A stretch of DNA of 64,000 bases, from positions 3,720,001 to 3,784,000 of the forward strand of contig NZ_CP048405.1 of assembly GCF_014084125.1 (NCBI RefSeq). Direction: 5' to 3'. Source of the DNA: Streptacidiphilus sp. PB12-B1b. Its GTDB lineage: Bacteria; Actinomycetota; Actinomycetes; Streptomycetales; Streptomycetaceae. Both the position numbers and the translations under genes were made by a program. The notes beneath the pieces were generated by a model that did no database searches, was not told the DNA's origin, and worked only from the letters and a program-made list of their open reading frames with translations. Shown here in pieces: positions 43,790 through 53,566 of this stretch; position 1 is the first letter of the stretch; every line of letters begins with the position of its first letter.

Positions 43790-46700
43790 TCAGTCCTGCG
43801 GCGGGGGCGGCTGCGGCTGCTGCTGCCCTGCGGGTGGCTGCTGCTGTGCGGGCTGCTGGCGCGGCGTCTGGTGCGGCAGGTCCACGTGCAGGACGGTCTG
43901 GTCGTGGTCGCCCGGCAGGTGCTCGGCGGGCAGCGGCAGCTGCGGCCGGCCCTGGCTGCCGCGCGGGAACACCGTCATCGGAATGGACTCGACCGCCACC
44001 TGCGGAGTGTCCGGGCCGTGCAGATCGGTCAACTGCTGCCCCAGCGCCTCACGGAACGCCTCGGCGACGGCCGCCCCGCGCAGCGCCGACAGCTGCAACG
44101 ACTGCCCGAAGTGCGCTCGGCCGCCGTGGGTCACGGTCGCGTGCGCCTCGACGGTGACCACCGGCGGCAGGCCGCCGCTCTGCGCCTGCACCAGGCTGCT
44201 GGTGGCGACATGCGAGGCCACCGACTCGATCGCGGTGCTCTGGCCCGCGCCCAGATCCGCCGAGGAGCCGTCGAAGCCGAGGGCCTGGCTGGCCACCCGC
44301 TCGACCGTCACCGGCTCGACCGTCACCGGCTCGACCGTCACCGGCGCGGCAGACGTCGAGGCTGGTGCCGTGCGCACCACCTCCGGTGCGGGCGGCGGGC
44401 CGGGCTGCTCCGGCGGCGCCGGGTGCGCGGGCTGGAACGGGACGTCGGCGAGGGTGGTGGAGCCGGGCGCGGCCGGGGGCGGTGCGGCGTCGTGGACGAC
44501 CGGGGGCGGCGCGGCGACGGTCTCGTCGCTCGGGGGCGAGACGACGATGCGCGGGACGGGCGGCGTGGCGGGCTGCACCACCGTGATCCGGTTGGGCGGA
44601 GCGGCGACGACGGTGTCGTGGGCCGTGACGGTGGCTGGTTGTCGGAGTGGGGCGGTGGGGGCCGGGACGGGAGTGGTGGGCAGCGGCACCGTGACCCGGT
44701 CGGGCGGGGCCGGGGCGACGGTGTCGTCCGCCGTGCGGCTCGGCAGCGGGTTGCCGGGCGCGGCGGGCTGGGTGGTGATCGGGCGGTTCGGCAGGGCCGG
44801 GGGGAGGGCGCCGTGCATCATCGGCGGCGGCGCCTGCCGGGTGGTGTCGGTGGCGAGCGGGGTGGCGGCCGGGGTCGAGACCGGGGTTGCAGTCGGGGTC
44901 GAGGCCGGGGCCGTGCGCGCGGGGGGCGGTGGGACCGCCTGCTGGCCGCCGTTGTTCGGCTGCGGGGGGTTGCGGACCATCGGCACCTGGTCGCCCTGCT
45001 GGTGTGCTCCGGAGAACACCAGGTAGGTGTCGCCGGGCCGGGTGCCGCCGGTGGTCTCGTGCTCGGGGATGTCGACGGTGACCGGGATGACGCCCTTCTC
45101 CTGGAGTTGGCGGCCTCCGTCGGAGAAGGTCAGCGTCACCTCGGCGTGGCCGGTGAACCGGGCCATCGGGGTGTTGAACTTGCCGCTGGCGATCACGCGT
45201 CCGCCCTGCTCCAGCAGGGGGCCGCCGCGGTTGCGGTGCTGCACACCGGCCGTCAGCAGCACCGTCGCCTCGGCGTGTCCGGCGTCCGCCTCGACCCCGA
45301 TCTGGCCCTGGCCGCCCCAGAGCGTCCAGTCCAGGTCGGTGTGCCGGGTCGTCGTGCCGACCTCGCTGGCGGGGCTCAGCTCCACCTTGTTGTCGCTGGC
45401 CTCGTACTCCAGGCTGAGCAGCTTCACCGACGCCTTGACCTGGGCCTGGTTCACGAACAGCCGGTGCCCGGCGCTGGGGGTGCTGAGGTCGTCGCCGCGC
45501 GTCGCCGGGTTGAAGCCGGACGACAGCTGGCTGTGCCCGATCGCCTGCCGGGCGACGTCGTTCATCCGGGCCCAGGTGCCCTTGCCGAAGAACTGCGGCC
45601 CGCGCGCCCGGATGATGTCGCCGATGCCGGAGGAGTCGCCGATCCACCGGGTCACGTCGACGTCCCGCAGACCCTCCGTCCACACGCGTGCGGGCGGCAC
45701 CCGCACGGGGGCGGGGCCAGGAGCGGGCGCGGGCGGCTGGGCTGCCCGGAACTGGGCGAGCTGCTGCTGCTCGGCCGGGTTCGGCCGGGCCACGAACACC
45801 GGCGGCTCCCCGGTCTCCAGGGGTCGGGTCTCGGACGCCTGGAGCGTCGCCTCGAAGCCCACCTCGGTCTGCGCGCTGCTCCGCTGCGGGGCCATCATCC
45901 GCCGGACCGAGCGGATCACCCGTACGTTGTCCCCGTGGACGATGCTGCGCACCCCGTGCACGAAGGAGGCGGGCATGTCGCCGATCATCCGGATCGCGGT
46001 GCGCGGCGGCGGCTCCGCACCGCCGTGGTAACTGGCGGCCCCGATCCGGGGCGGGGCGCCCGGTGGGGGCGGGTTCCGGAGCGCTTCCCGCTGCAGGTAG
46101 GCATTGCTGCGGTCGACGGCCTGCTGCCGGAACGCGCGGGACATGGGTTCCAGGACCACCCGCTCGCTGTTGTGCAGGCTCAGCAGCGGCCGCCGGGTCA
46201 TGGTGAAGACCAGCTGCGCGGTTCCGGCCGCGGTCACGCCCTCGCGCTTGCTCTTGGAGGTCATGCCGGTCGACGCCGACCCGGCCGTCACCCGGGCCTC
46301 GTCGTGGCCCCACGAGCGGGTGCCGCCCAGTCCGAACACCCCGGCGACGCCGTGCGGCAGGGGGTTGGTGGTGCCCTGGGCCGAGACGGAGACGGTGTGG
46401 TTGTTGCCCCGGTCCCTGCCGCCGTCGTCGTCGGCGAAGGCGAAGGAGCGCTGTGCGGCGGTGCCGGTGTTGAACTCGGTCACCGGGACCTCGCCGGTCT
46501 GCCGCAGCCTGCTGACGTACGAGCTGATCCGCACCTCGCTGCGGCCGTGCCGGATCACCATCTCCTCACCGGACATCATCGGCTTCAGCGCGGGGACGAG
46601 CGCGTCGTCCCCGATGGCCCGGATGATCTTCTCGCGCATGCCCGGCCAGTCGCCGCGCAGGGTGTTCCTGCCGGTGTTGCCGATCCGGTCCACGGTCCGT

Positions 46701-49700
46701 TCGACGACGGTGTGGCGGGGGCCGCCGCCGTGCAGCGGGAAGACGTCGGTGACCACGTCCGACGATCCCAGCCGCCAGCTGCTGCTGATCCGGTCGGGCA
46801 CCGCCATGGGCCGGGCCGGCTGCTGGAGCCCCTGGGGGGTGGGGGCGTCGCGCAGCGGCACGGCGACCACGGCGCCGTCCATGACGACGGTGGGGTGGTG
46901 CTCGAAGTGACTGAGGTTGTTGCGCAGGTCGTAGTCCACGCCGAAGTGGATCTGGCCGGTGAACAGCCCCGCCGGTTCGTTGTTCTTGCCCCGGCTCGCC
47001 GTGGAGCCCGCGGTGTCCGTCGTCATGCTGCGGGAGAAGTCGAAGGCGCGGGTGTAGGAGGCGTTGATGTTGACGTGCGGCACCTTGACCTTGATCGGGA
47101 GGCCCAGGATGTGCCGGGTCCGCTGGTCGCGGGAGATGCCGGTGGAGGCCCGGTACTGGTTGCCCAACTCGAACTCGAAGGGGTCCACGGTCTCGGTGTG
47201 TCGGAAGTTGGCCAGTCCGGCGCGGACCTTGATGGTGCCCTTCCAGCCGCCCGCGTCCACATGGACGGTGATCGAGCCCCCCCGGGAGATCCGGGACAGC
47301 TGCCCCTTGAGCGCGAACGGGTCCAGCTGCTGGCGCAGTTGCATCCGCAGCTGGTCCGGGACGGGTCGGCCGAAGCGGTTGGCCAGGGTGCGCTCCACCT
47401 GGTTGAGCAGCCGGGAGTCGTCCGGGCCCAGACTGTGCAGGACGTCGGACGCGCCCATGGCGCCGCGGTGCTGGATCCGGTCCGGGGCGCTGCGCAGGTC
47501 GGCCGGCGGGGTCCGGGCGACGAACGGCTGCCGCGGGGGAGGGGGCACCGGCGCCGGGTGCGTCGGCGCCGGTGCCGTGGCCGGGTGCGCCGGTGTCGGT
47601 GTTGGTGTCGGGTGCGTGCTCGGGGCGGGGACCGGCGCTGTTGCAGCGGGGCCGTGGGCCTGTGCGGCGGCCGGGTGGTCGAAGACGGCGGGGCCGTTCG
47701 CGGTCATGGTGTGGGCCATGGTGTCCCGCGCGTCCATGCTGAACTCCGCGTCCAGCGGCACGGTGGCGGTGTGGGTGGCGTCGCCCCGGGTGAAACGGAC
47801 GTCGATCGCCACCCGGGAGTCGAACAGCGCCTGCGGCTGCTTGTACTTGCCGTTGGCGTACGCCTTGCCCGCCGTGCCCGAACGCCAGCCGATGCGGTTG
47901 CGGTGCTGGAGGCTGTAGGAGCCCTCGATGTCCATGTCGTCGGTGGGGGCTTCCGGATGCGAGTCCCCGCTCCCGGCCGTGCCGCCCTCGGTGCCGGTGG
48001 TGTGCGCGGGGGCGTCACCCGAGGAGTGGGCGGCGCCCGTGGCGGAGCCTCCGGCGGAGTCCGTCGCCGGGTGGTTCAGTTTGGCCTCGTAGCCGCCCAG
48101 GATGTTGCCTGCGCGGGTGCGCTCGAAGACCGTGCGGTTGGAGCCCGAGACGCCGGTCTCGGAGACCGAGTTCAGCTCGGTCTTCTCCTCCATCCGCTTG
48201 AACTCCATCCGGGTGACCCGGGCGGTCGCTGACACCTTGATCCCGCGCCGCAGCAGGGCCGCCTTCAACTCCGGTGTCTCCAGCGAGAGTCCACGCGTCA
48301 TGGAGGTCAGGTGCCCGGCCACCATCGGGTGACTGTAGGTGTCCAGCACCTCCTCCCGGATGTCTTTCCAGACGTCCGGGAAGTGCGTCAGGCCGAGCTG
48401 GTCCAGCTGGTCGTGCAGCGGGCGCACATCGCCCAGGTCGCGCGTGGTGACGGTGTCGCGCAGACCGTGCGGGCCGGCCGGGGGCGGGGTGTTCGGGCCG
48501 GCCGCGCCCCACACCGAGCGCGGCGGCTCGGCGACGACCTGCCCGGTCTGCCACACCCGGTTGTTGCCCGCCGGGCCGGCCGGCGGGTTCGCCGCCTCGA
48601 AGCGGGTCGGATCCAACGGCCCGGCCTGGCCGGTGACATCACGCGCCTCGTGCTGCTCGATGATGCTGGTGAAGTCCACCTGCGACGTGGGCCGGGCCTC
48701 GCGGACGGTGTCGTTCCCGTTCATCAGCTTGAAGTGCAACTGCAGCGTGCTCTTGCCGTCGAAGACGGCGCCGCCGGTCTTCAACTTCGTGGTGACCGTG
48801 ACGTCCTGGGACGAACCGGAGATCGCCGTCCGGTCCCGTCCGCGCTGTTCCGAGCCGGAGCCGCCGAGCATCCCGGGCATCATCTTGGCGATGTTGCCCG
48901 GCACCGGCAGCTGCCCCAGATGGCTCCGGGTGCCGAGGTCGTACTGCGAACGGACCACGCCGGTACCGACGTTGAACTCGGTCGAATCGGTGTTGGCCAC
49001 ATGCCACATGGAGTGAACGGAGGCGCTGATCTCCACAACGCCCTTGCTGCTGCTGCCGAAACGCCCGGGAACCTCGACCCGCAGCGGCTGACCGGACATC
49101 ATGCCCTTGAGATCCTGGTGCAGTTGGCCCAGATCGACCTGCTCGGCCAGCTGTGTGCGGACCTTGGGCCACATGTCCCCGAAGACCCCCCGCCCGTCGG
49201 TGTCGGCGTCCACCAGCACCGACTCGATGCCCTTGGTGGTGACGGCGCCGTTGGCCAGCCGGGTCGCCGACACGTCCACCACGATGTCCGAGCCGCCGAT
49301 CCGGCGGGAGTTGACGATGCGCTGCGGGGGTGCGAACAGCGTCTTCGGACGAACCGGGCGGTCCCGCGCGTCCAGGGTGTCGCGCTTGGGCACCGCCACC
49401 GTGCCGCGGATGTCCATGGACGCGTGCTGACCGCCCAGAGGCAGTTCGTACCTCTTGCCGAACTTCTTGACGTCGGAGAAGTCCAGCGACAGCCGGAAGG
49501 AGGTGCCGAAGAGCGAGGCCGCCTCGGTGGTCTTGCCCCGAGCGATGGTCCGGGCCCCGTCGGTCCGGGTGGAACCGTCCAGACGCTCGTGCGTGTACGT
49601 CACCTGCGGAGTGATGTCGCCGTTGCCGGTCTTGAACTTGCTGGACAGGCCGCCCTGGTAGCGGGTGAGCCCGTCGCTGGTCCGGCCGAGGACGACCTGG

Positions 49701-52700
49701 TGCTCCGAACCGCCCTCGAACTCCAGCTTCGGCGCCTCGGACAGGTAGAGGTGGCTGTCGACGCTGACCCTCATGGTCACCGTGCCGGACCAGCCCTTGG
49801 CCTTGAACGGGGCCTCCCAGACATCGCCCCGGGACATGGCGGACAGCCGGGGCTTCACCGTCGAGCTGCCGAAGAAGCTGTGCGCGATGGTCTGCCCGGC
49901 CTCGTCGTCGCCGAGGGCCCTGCCGAAGAGCGCGGTGATCCGGCTGACCACCACGTTGTCGTCCTCGTGCAGGCTGACCAGCAGGTCGCCGCCGGAGAGC
50001 TGCTTGCCGGAGACGATCCGGGCGGGCGGCGTACGGACGTCCTCCGGCGCCACCGGATCACGGGGCGCGAACGCGGGGTCGTAGAGGTGATGGGTGGTCC
50101 AGGGCGGCGTCCCCGACGTCGTCGGGTGCGGGCGCGGCACCGGAGGCACGGGTCGCGTGGGTGCGGGCGGAGGGGTGTGGGTCGGCTGGGTTGCGGCGTC
50201 CCGGGTGGACCGCGAACTGCTGGCCACCGCGTTGACCTGCTTCCGGGCGACCGTACGCGGATTCGGCCGAGGCGCCGACCGAGTCGGATCCTGCGCCGGA
50301 AGGGCGTCGCGGGAGAGGTCGCGGGTCACCGGGGGCGGAGCGGGCGTCCGGGAGCTGGTCGGCGGCGTCGGCGCCTCGACGGGGGTGGGTCGCTGGGTGG
50401 CGGTGTCGTCGGTAGTTGCGTCCGTGGTGGGACGGGTGGCGGCGTCGCCGGTGGTGTCGTCGGCGATGGTGTCGTCGGCGGTGCGGGCCTTGGTGGCGGG
50501 AAGCGTGGACGCGTCGCGGACCACCAGGGGCTGCGCGGGGACGTGGGTGGCCACGGTCGGCGGCGTTGAACCCTCGACCGTGGTGGGACGGTCGCTGGTG
50601 ACGTCGCTGCTCGTGGCGGCGGGTTGCGTCAGCCGTACCGGCGCGGCCTCGGGCGGTTCGACGGTGCTGTGCACGGTCGGGTGCTCGATGGTGGGCACGG
50701 GCTGGCGGACGGTGTCCGCCAAGCCGTCGGCGGTGTGGGGTGCGGCCGGGACGGGTGGCGGTACCGACACGTCGTCGTCCAGCGGGCGGACGACGGTCGG
50801 CGGTGTGGTCTCGGGCGGGCTGACCGGCGTGTGCTGCTCCTGCACTTGCTGCGCCCGCGTCGGCAGCGGAGTCGCCGCTTCGCGGTTGGGGTCCGACACC
50901 GGGTCCACCCAGGTGTGCTGACGCGTCGTCATGGATGCCTGTTCGCGGGCATCCTGCCACTCCCGCGAGGTGCCGGGGGTGCTCTGCTCGGTGGGCCGCT
51001 CGACCGGGGACGGCGGGAGTGGGATGTCCTCGGCCGAGGCCGGGACCTCGCGCACGGTGGTCGGCTCTGCCGCATCGTGCGAGGAACCGGCGGCGGCCGG
51101 CTGTGGCGCCCTCGGGGCGGCCTCGGCCGCCGTGTCGGTGGGCACGGCGCGGTGGTCCGAACCGCCGCCGCTGGTCAGGGCACCGAGCAGGTGCAGATGG
51201 CGGCTGCGCAGGCCGCCCTGACCCAGGCCGTCCGGCGACGGCTCGCGGAAGTCGCCCAGCAGGGAGCCGGGGATGTGCGGGCGCTGCGGCCCGGAGCTGT
51301 CGCGGTACTCGTCACGCAACCCCAACTGGTGGGCGATCTCGTGGGCGTAGGCGGCCGGTTCGGCACCGACCGGCCAGCTGCGCTGGTCCATCGGCCCGTC
51401 CTGGCTGACCAGGTCGACGGTCAGGTGCGGGGCCTCGTCCACGCCGACGTGTTCGACCGTCACATGCAACTGGTCGCCGTTGGGCAGCCGGTGGGCCGGA
51501 TCGTTGAAGAACTGCTGCACGCCCCGCTGCACCCGGCTGCGGGTGTCCTCCGCGTCGGGGTTCCCCTCCCCGTTGCGGAACGCGACCTTGACCGTCAGGT
51601 CGGTGAACGGCTGACCCTTGACGCTGAACCGGCGCAGGTCGAAGCCGGAGCGGACGACGAAGCGCGGCGTCCGATCCAGCCGCGCGGGCGGCGGGACGAC
51701 GGGGTTGTCGGTCCGCACCGGACTTCCGACGTCGGCCCCGGCGGTGGGGGAGGCGTTGCGTACCGGCCCGCCGTTGCCCGGGCCGGGCGGAAGATCCCCG
51801 TGCCCGGCGGTGGCAGCGGCCCCGGTCGCAACGGCTCCGGCCACGGCGGTCGAGGGCGTATGCGCGCTCTCCCGCACCGGCTGCGGCGCTCCTGCGGCCT
51901 CGGTCGCCACCCTCGGGGCAGGGGTGTGCGCCCCGGCCCCCTCGGCGCTGGAGCCGTTGCCGGAGGCCGCCGAGGTCGAGCCCGTACGGGGGTCGGCGGA
52001 CGGCGCAGGGTCGGAGACCGTGCGGACCTGTCCGGCGGAAGTGCCGGGTGACGTGCCGACGGACGTGCTGGTGGATGTCGATCCGGTGGCGGGGCGGGCC
52101 GGGTCGTCAGCCGCTGTCGAGGTGGTGGTGACCGGTGAGGGGGTTTCGGTGTCGACGTCCTGCTCGGAAGCGCGGCCGACGGTCGTGACGGGCGGGTTCT
52201 GCGCGGTGGGGGAGTCCGTCCGTACCTGCGAGACGCCCGCCCCGCCGGTCTGGGCGGTTTGGCGGGTCTGGCCGGTCTCGCCCGTCTGCTCGTGCGGCAC
52301 GGACGGCGCGGCGGTGGCACCGCTGCCGCCCTCCGCGTGCCCGGTGGCCGTGCTGACCGTGGTGCGCACCTGGCCTGCGTCGTCGGTGTCGGAACCCGGA
52401 GCGGCGCCACGCTGGTTTCCGGCGGCTGCCGACTGCTGCTGGCCGGTCCGGGTGTCGGCCCGGCCGTCGGCGTGGCCCGCACCGGCCAGGCCGTTGCCGA
52501 CGGACGTGACCGGCGTGCCACCGCTCTCGGTGCTCACCACTGGAGCGGTACGGCCCTGCCCTGCGCCCGCTGTCTCCACCGCGTCGGACTCGCCGGTCTT
52601 CGCGTCGCCGAACTCGGAGGTGCCGGTGTGGGAGGCGGTGTCCGTGTCGCTGCCGAAGTCGTCCGTCAGTTTGACGTCGTCGTCGAGGCCGGGCAGGTGC

Positions 52701-53566
52701 AGGTCCAGGTCGGGCATGGTCGGGAGCTTCAGGTCGACGTCGATGTGCTCGGTGTCGTCGTCCCCGCCGAACCGGCGGCGCCCGCCGCCGCCACCGGCCA
52801 GTGCGCCGATGATGCTGGAGCTGAGCGTCGAACCGAAGTCGCCCTCGCCGCCGAAGATGCCGTCCATGGCGGCGGTGCTGACCACGCCGGTGATGCCGCC
52901 GATCGTGGCCTTGCCGATCAGCGATCCGGCGAACTTGGGCACGAACACCTCGCCCGCGCCGGAGAACAGGCCGCCGATCGCCCCGGAGATGGCGCCGCTC
53001 TCCACCGCCGAGAGGGTGTCCTGGGTGTCCCACTTGGTGCGGTCGCCCTTGAGGATCTGGATGGTCTGAATGGCGACGTCCATGCTGACCATGAAGCCGA
53101 CGCCGGTGGCGATCCCGGTGATCAGCCGGCGCAGGATCATCTGGATGACCAGCCGTGCCGAGGTGATCGCGGCCGGTGCCAACTCCGGCGCCCAGAAGGC
53201 CAGCTGTACCAACTCTGCGGCCAGCCAGACCAACTGGGCCAGGATCATGTACTTGGAGTATTCGATCTGCACCCCGGTGTTGCGTCCCAGCTCGCCCAAC
53301 TGGCCTGCGGCCTGCGACATGTCGGGCATGCTGGACTGCAACTGGGTGACGAAGGACTGAAACTGGTCCGCAACCGACCCGCCCAGGTTGGCCAGCACGC
53401 CGCTAGTGGCCGGGTCGATCGAGCTGCTGATGGTGACCAGTTGCTGGGCGGCCTGGTTCCAGGCGTCGCCGAGCTGCATCATTTTGTCCTCGTCGCCCTG
53501 GGGCCAGGACTGGCCGACGGCCAGCTTGGCGACCCAGGACAGCTCGGGGGGCAGGTTGATGCTCAT
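43790..53566 (-). CDS. Giant T7SS-associated protein: WXG100/CpnT-like N-terminus, metzincin-like motif, six-copy module, OmpA-like end
   Basis: A 3258-residue protein with no cysteine seen. Residues 1-110 are a helical WXG100/CpnT-like secretion domain (PELSWVAKLAVGQSWPQGDE), followed by hydrophobic helices (about 105-235) and a Gly-rich stretch. A Ser/Thr/Pro linker leads to a small domain (about 640-800) with HEIAHQLGLRDEY at 742-754, the H-E-x2-H-x2-G-x2-D pattern of metzincins. A second linker precedes six diverged copies of a beta-rich module (about 1180-2840), then a Pro-rich region and an OmpA-like domain (about 3090-3220) before a Pro/Gln tail. No C-terminal toxin domain was recognised. 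The ATG overlaps the stop of the 53563-53934 gene (ATGA). Likely a secreted T7SS effector or surface protein; function unknown. Confidence 0.8.
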   Translation of the reverse strand: MSINLPPELSWVAKLAVGQSWPQGDEDKMMQLGDAWNQAAQQLVTISSSIDPATSGVLANLGGSVADQFQSFVTQLQSSMPDMSQAAGQLGELGRNTGVQIEYSKYMILAQLVWLAAELVQLAFWAPELAPAAITSARLVIQMILRRLITGIATGVGFMVSMDVAIQTIQILKGDRTKWDTQDTLSAVESGAISGAIGGLFSGAGEVFVPKFAGSLIGKATIGGITGVVSTAAMDGIFGGEGDFGSTLSSSIIGALAGGGGGRRRFGGDDDTEHIDVDLKLPTMPDLDLHLPGLDDDVKLTDDFGSDTDTASHTGTSEFGDAKTGESDAVETAGAGQGRTAPVVSTESGGTPVTSVGNGLAGAGHADGRADTRTGQQQSAAAGNQRGAAPGSDTDDAGQVRTTVSTATGHAEGGSGATAAPSVPHEQTGETGQTRQTAQTGGAGVSQVRTDSPTAQNPPVTTVGRASEQDVDTETPSPVTTTSTAADDPARPATGSTSTSTSVGTSPGTSAGQVRTVSDPAPSADPRTGSTSAASGNGSSAEGAGAHTPAPRVATEAAGAPQPVRESAHTPSTAVAGAVATGAAATAGHGDLPPGPGNGGPVRNASPTAGADVGSPVRTDNPVVPPPARLDRTPRFVVRSGFDLRRFSVKGQPFTDLTVKVAFRNGEGNPDAEDTRSRVQRGVQQFFNDPAHRLPNGDQLHVTVEHVGVDEAPHLTVDLVSQDGPMDQRSWPVGAEPAAYAHEIAHQLGLRDEYRDSSGPQRPHIPGSLLGDFREPSPDGLGQGGLRSRHLHLLGALTSGGGSDHRAVPTDTAAEAAPRAPQPAAAGSSHDAAEPTTVREVPASAEDIPLPPSPVERPTEQSTPGTSREWQDAREQASMTTRQHTWVDPVSDPNREAATPLPTRAQQVQEQHTPVSPPETTPPTVVRPLDDDVSVPPPVPAAPHTADGLADTVRQPVPTIEHPTVHSTVEPPEAAPVRLTQPAATSSDVTSDRPTTVEGSTPPTVATHVPAQPLVVRDASTLPATKARTADDTIADDTTGDAATRPTTDATTDDTATQRPTPVEAPTPPTSSRTPAPPPVTRDLSRDALPAQDPTRSAPRPNPRTVARKQVNAVASSSRSTRDAATQPTHTPPPAPTRPVPPVPRPHPTTSGTPPWTTHHLYDPAFAPRDPVAPEDVRTPPARIVSGKQLSGGDLLVSLHEDDNVVVSRITALFGRALGDDEAGQTIAHSFFGSSTVKPRLSAMSRGDVWEAPFKAKGWSGTVTMRVSVDSHLYLSEAPKLEFEGGSEHQVVLGRTSDGLTRYQGGLSSKFKTGNGDITPQVTYTHERLDGSTRTDGARTIARGKTTEAASLFGTSFRLSLDFSDVKKFGKRYELPLGGQHASMDIRGTVAVPKRDTLDARDRPVRPKTLFAPPQRIVNSRRIGGSDIVVDVSATRLANGAVTTKGIESVLVDADTDGRGVFGDMWPKVRTQLAEQVDLGQLHQDLKGMMSGQPLRVEVPGRFGSSSKGVVEISASVHSMWHVANTDSTEFNVGTGVVRSQYDLGTRSHLGQLPVPGNIAKMMPGMLGGSGSEQRGRDRTAISGSSQDVTVTTKLKTGGAVFDGKSTLQLHFKLMNGNDTVREARPTSQVDFTSIIEQHEARDVTGQAGPLDPTRFEAANPPAGPAGNNRVWQTGQVVAEPPRSVWGAAGPNTPPPAGPHGLRDTVTTRDLGDVRPLHDQLDQLGLTHFPDVWKDIREEVLDTYSHPMVAGHLTSMTRGLSLETPELKAALLRRGIKVSATARVTRMEFKRMEEKTELNSVSETGVSGSNRTVFERTRAGNILGGYEAKLNHPATDSAGGSATGAAHSSGDAPAHTTGTEGGTAGSGDSHPEAPTDDMDIEGSYSLQHRNRIGWRSGTAGKAYANGKYKQPQALFDSRVAIDVRFTRGDATHTATVPLDAEFSMDARDTMAHTMTANGPAVFDHPAAAQAHGPAATAPVPAPSTHPTPTPTPAHPATAPAPTHPAPVPPPPRQPFVARTPPADLRSAPDRIQHRGAMGASDVLHSLGPDDSRLLNQVERTLANRFGRPVPDQLRMQLRQQLDPFALKGQLSRISRGGSITVHVDAGGWKGTIKVRAGLANFRHTETVDPFEFELGNQYRASTGISRDQRTRHILGLPIKVKVPHVNINASYTRAFDFSRSMTTDTAGSTASRGKNNEPAGLFTGQIHFGVDYDLRNNLSHFEHHPTVVMDGAVVAVPLRDAPTPQGLQQPARPMAVPDRISSSWRLGSSDVVTDVFPLHGGGPRHTVVERTVDRIGNTGRNTLRGDWPGMREKIIRAIGDDALVPALKPMMSGEEMVIRHGRSEVRISSYVSRLRQTGEVPVTEFNTGTAAQRSFAFADDDGGRDRGNNHTVSVSAQGTTNPLPHGVAGVFGLGGTRSWGHDEARVTAGSASTGMTSKSKREGVTAAGTAQLVFTMTRRPLLSLHNSERVVLEPMSRAFRQQAVDRSNAYLQREALRNPPPPGAPPRIGAASYHGGAEPPPRTAIRMIGDMPASFVHGVRSIVHGDNVRVIRSVRRMMAPQRSSAQTEVGFEATLQASETRPLETGEPPVFVARPNPAEQQQLAQFRAAQPPAPAPGPAPVRVPPARVWTEGLRDVDVTRWIGDSSGIGDIIRARGPQFFGKGTWARMNDVARQAIGHSQLSSGFNPATRGDDLSTPSAGHRLFVNQAQVKASVKLLSLEYEASDNKVELSPASEVGTTTRHTDLDWTLWGGQGQIGVEADAGHAEATVLLTAGVQHRNRGGPLLEQGGRVIASGKFNTPMARFTGHAEVTLTFSDGGRQLQEKGVIPVTVDIPEHETTGGTRPGDTYLVFSGAHQQGDQVPMVRNPPQPNNGGQQAVPPPPARTAPASTPTATPVSTPAATPLATDTTRQAPPPMMHGALPPALPNRPITTQPAAPGNPLPSRTADDTVAPAPPDRVTVPLPTTPVPAPTAPLRQPATVTAHDTVVAAPPNRITVVQPATPPVPRIVVSPPSDETVAAPPPVVHDAAPPPAAPGSTTLADVPFQPAHPAPPEQPGPPPAPEVVRTAPASTSAAPVTVEPVTVEPVTVERVASQALGFDGSSADLGAGQSTAIESVASHVATSSLVQAQSGGLPPVVTVEAHATVTHGGRAHFGQSLQLSALRGAAVAEAFREALGQQLTDLHGPDTPQVAVESIPMTVFPRGSQGRPQLPLPAEHLPGDHDQTVLHVDLPHQTPRQQPAQQQPPAGQQQPQPPPPQD
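44300..44344 (-). repeat. Three perfect 15-bp units in the giant gene (VTVEP x3)
   Basis: CTCGACCGTCACCGG repeated three times without mismatch in the Pro-rich region before the OmpA-like domain; encodes V-T-V-E-P units. Perfect identity indicates recent slippage. Confidence 0.85.
45040..50025 (-). repeat. Six-copy beta-rich protein module within the giant gene
   Basis: Copies begin near residues 1180, 1385, 1690, 2025, 2250 and 2580. Five start with R-I or L-R-D then G-x-S-D or G-D; each has a short L-x-x-M-x-x-G block (LSAMSRG, LKGMMSG, LTSMTRG, LSRISRG, LKPMMSG; the sixth is degenerate) and ends in a strand such as LHFKL or VTLTF. The set looks like a duplicated block of three. Confidence 0.6.

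Noticed and set aside
44300-44344. Possible CRISPR array from the 15-bp perfect repeats
   Set aside because: Repeats are adjacent with no spacers, in frame within a coding region, and no cas genes are nearby.
43871-48232. A 1453-codon open frame antisense to the giant T7SS gene
   Set aside because: Composition is Arg/Gly/Val-rich with no family features; long antisense frames arise from high GC at third positions of the real gene.
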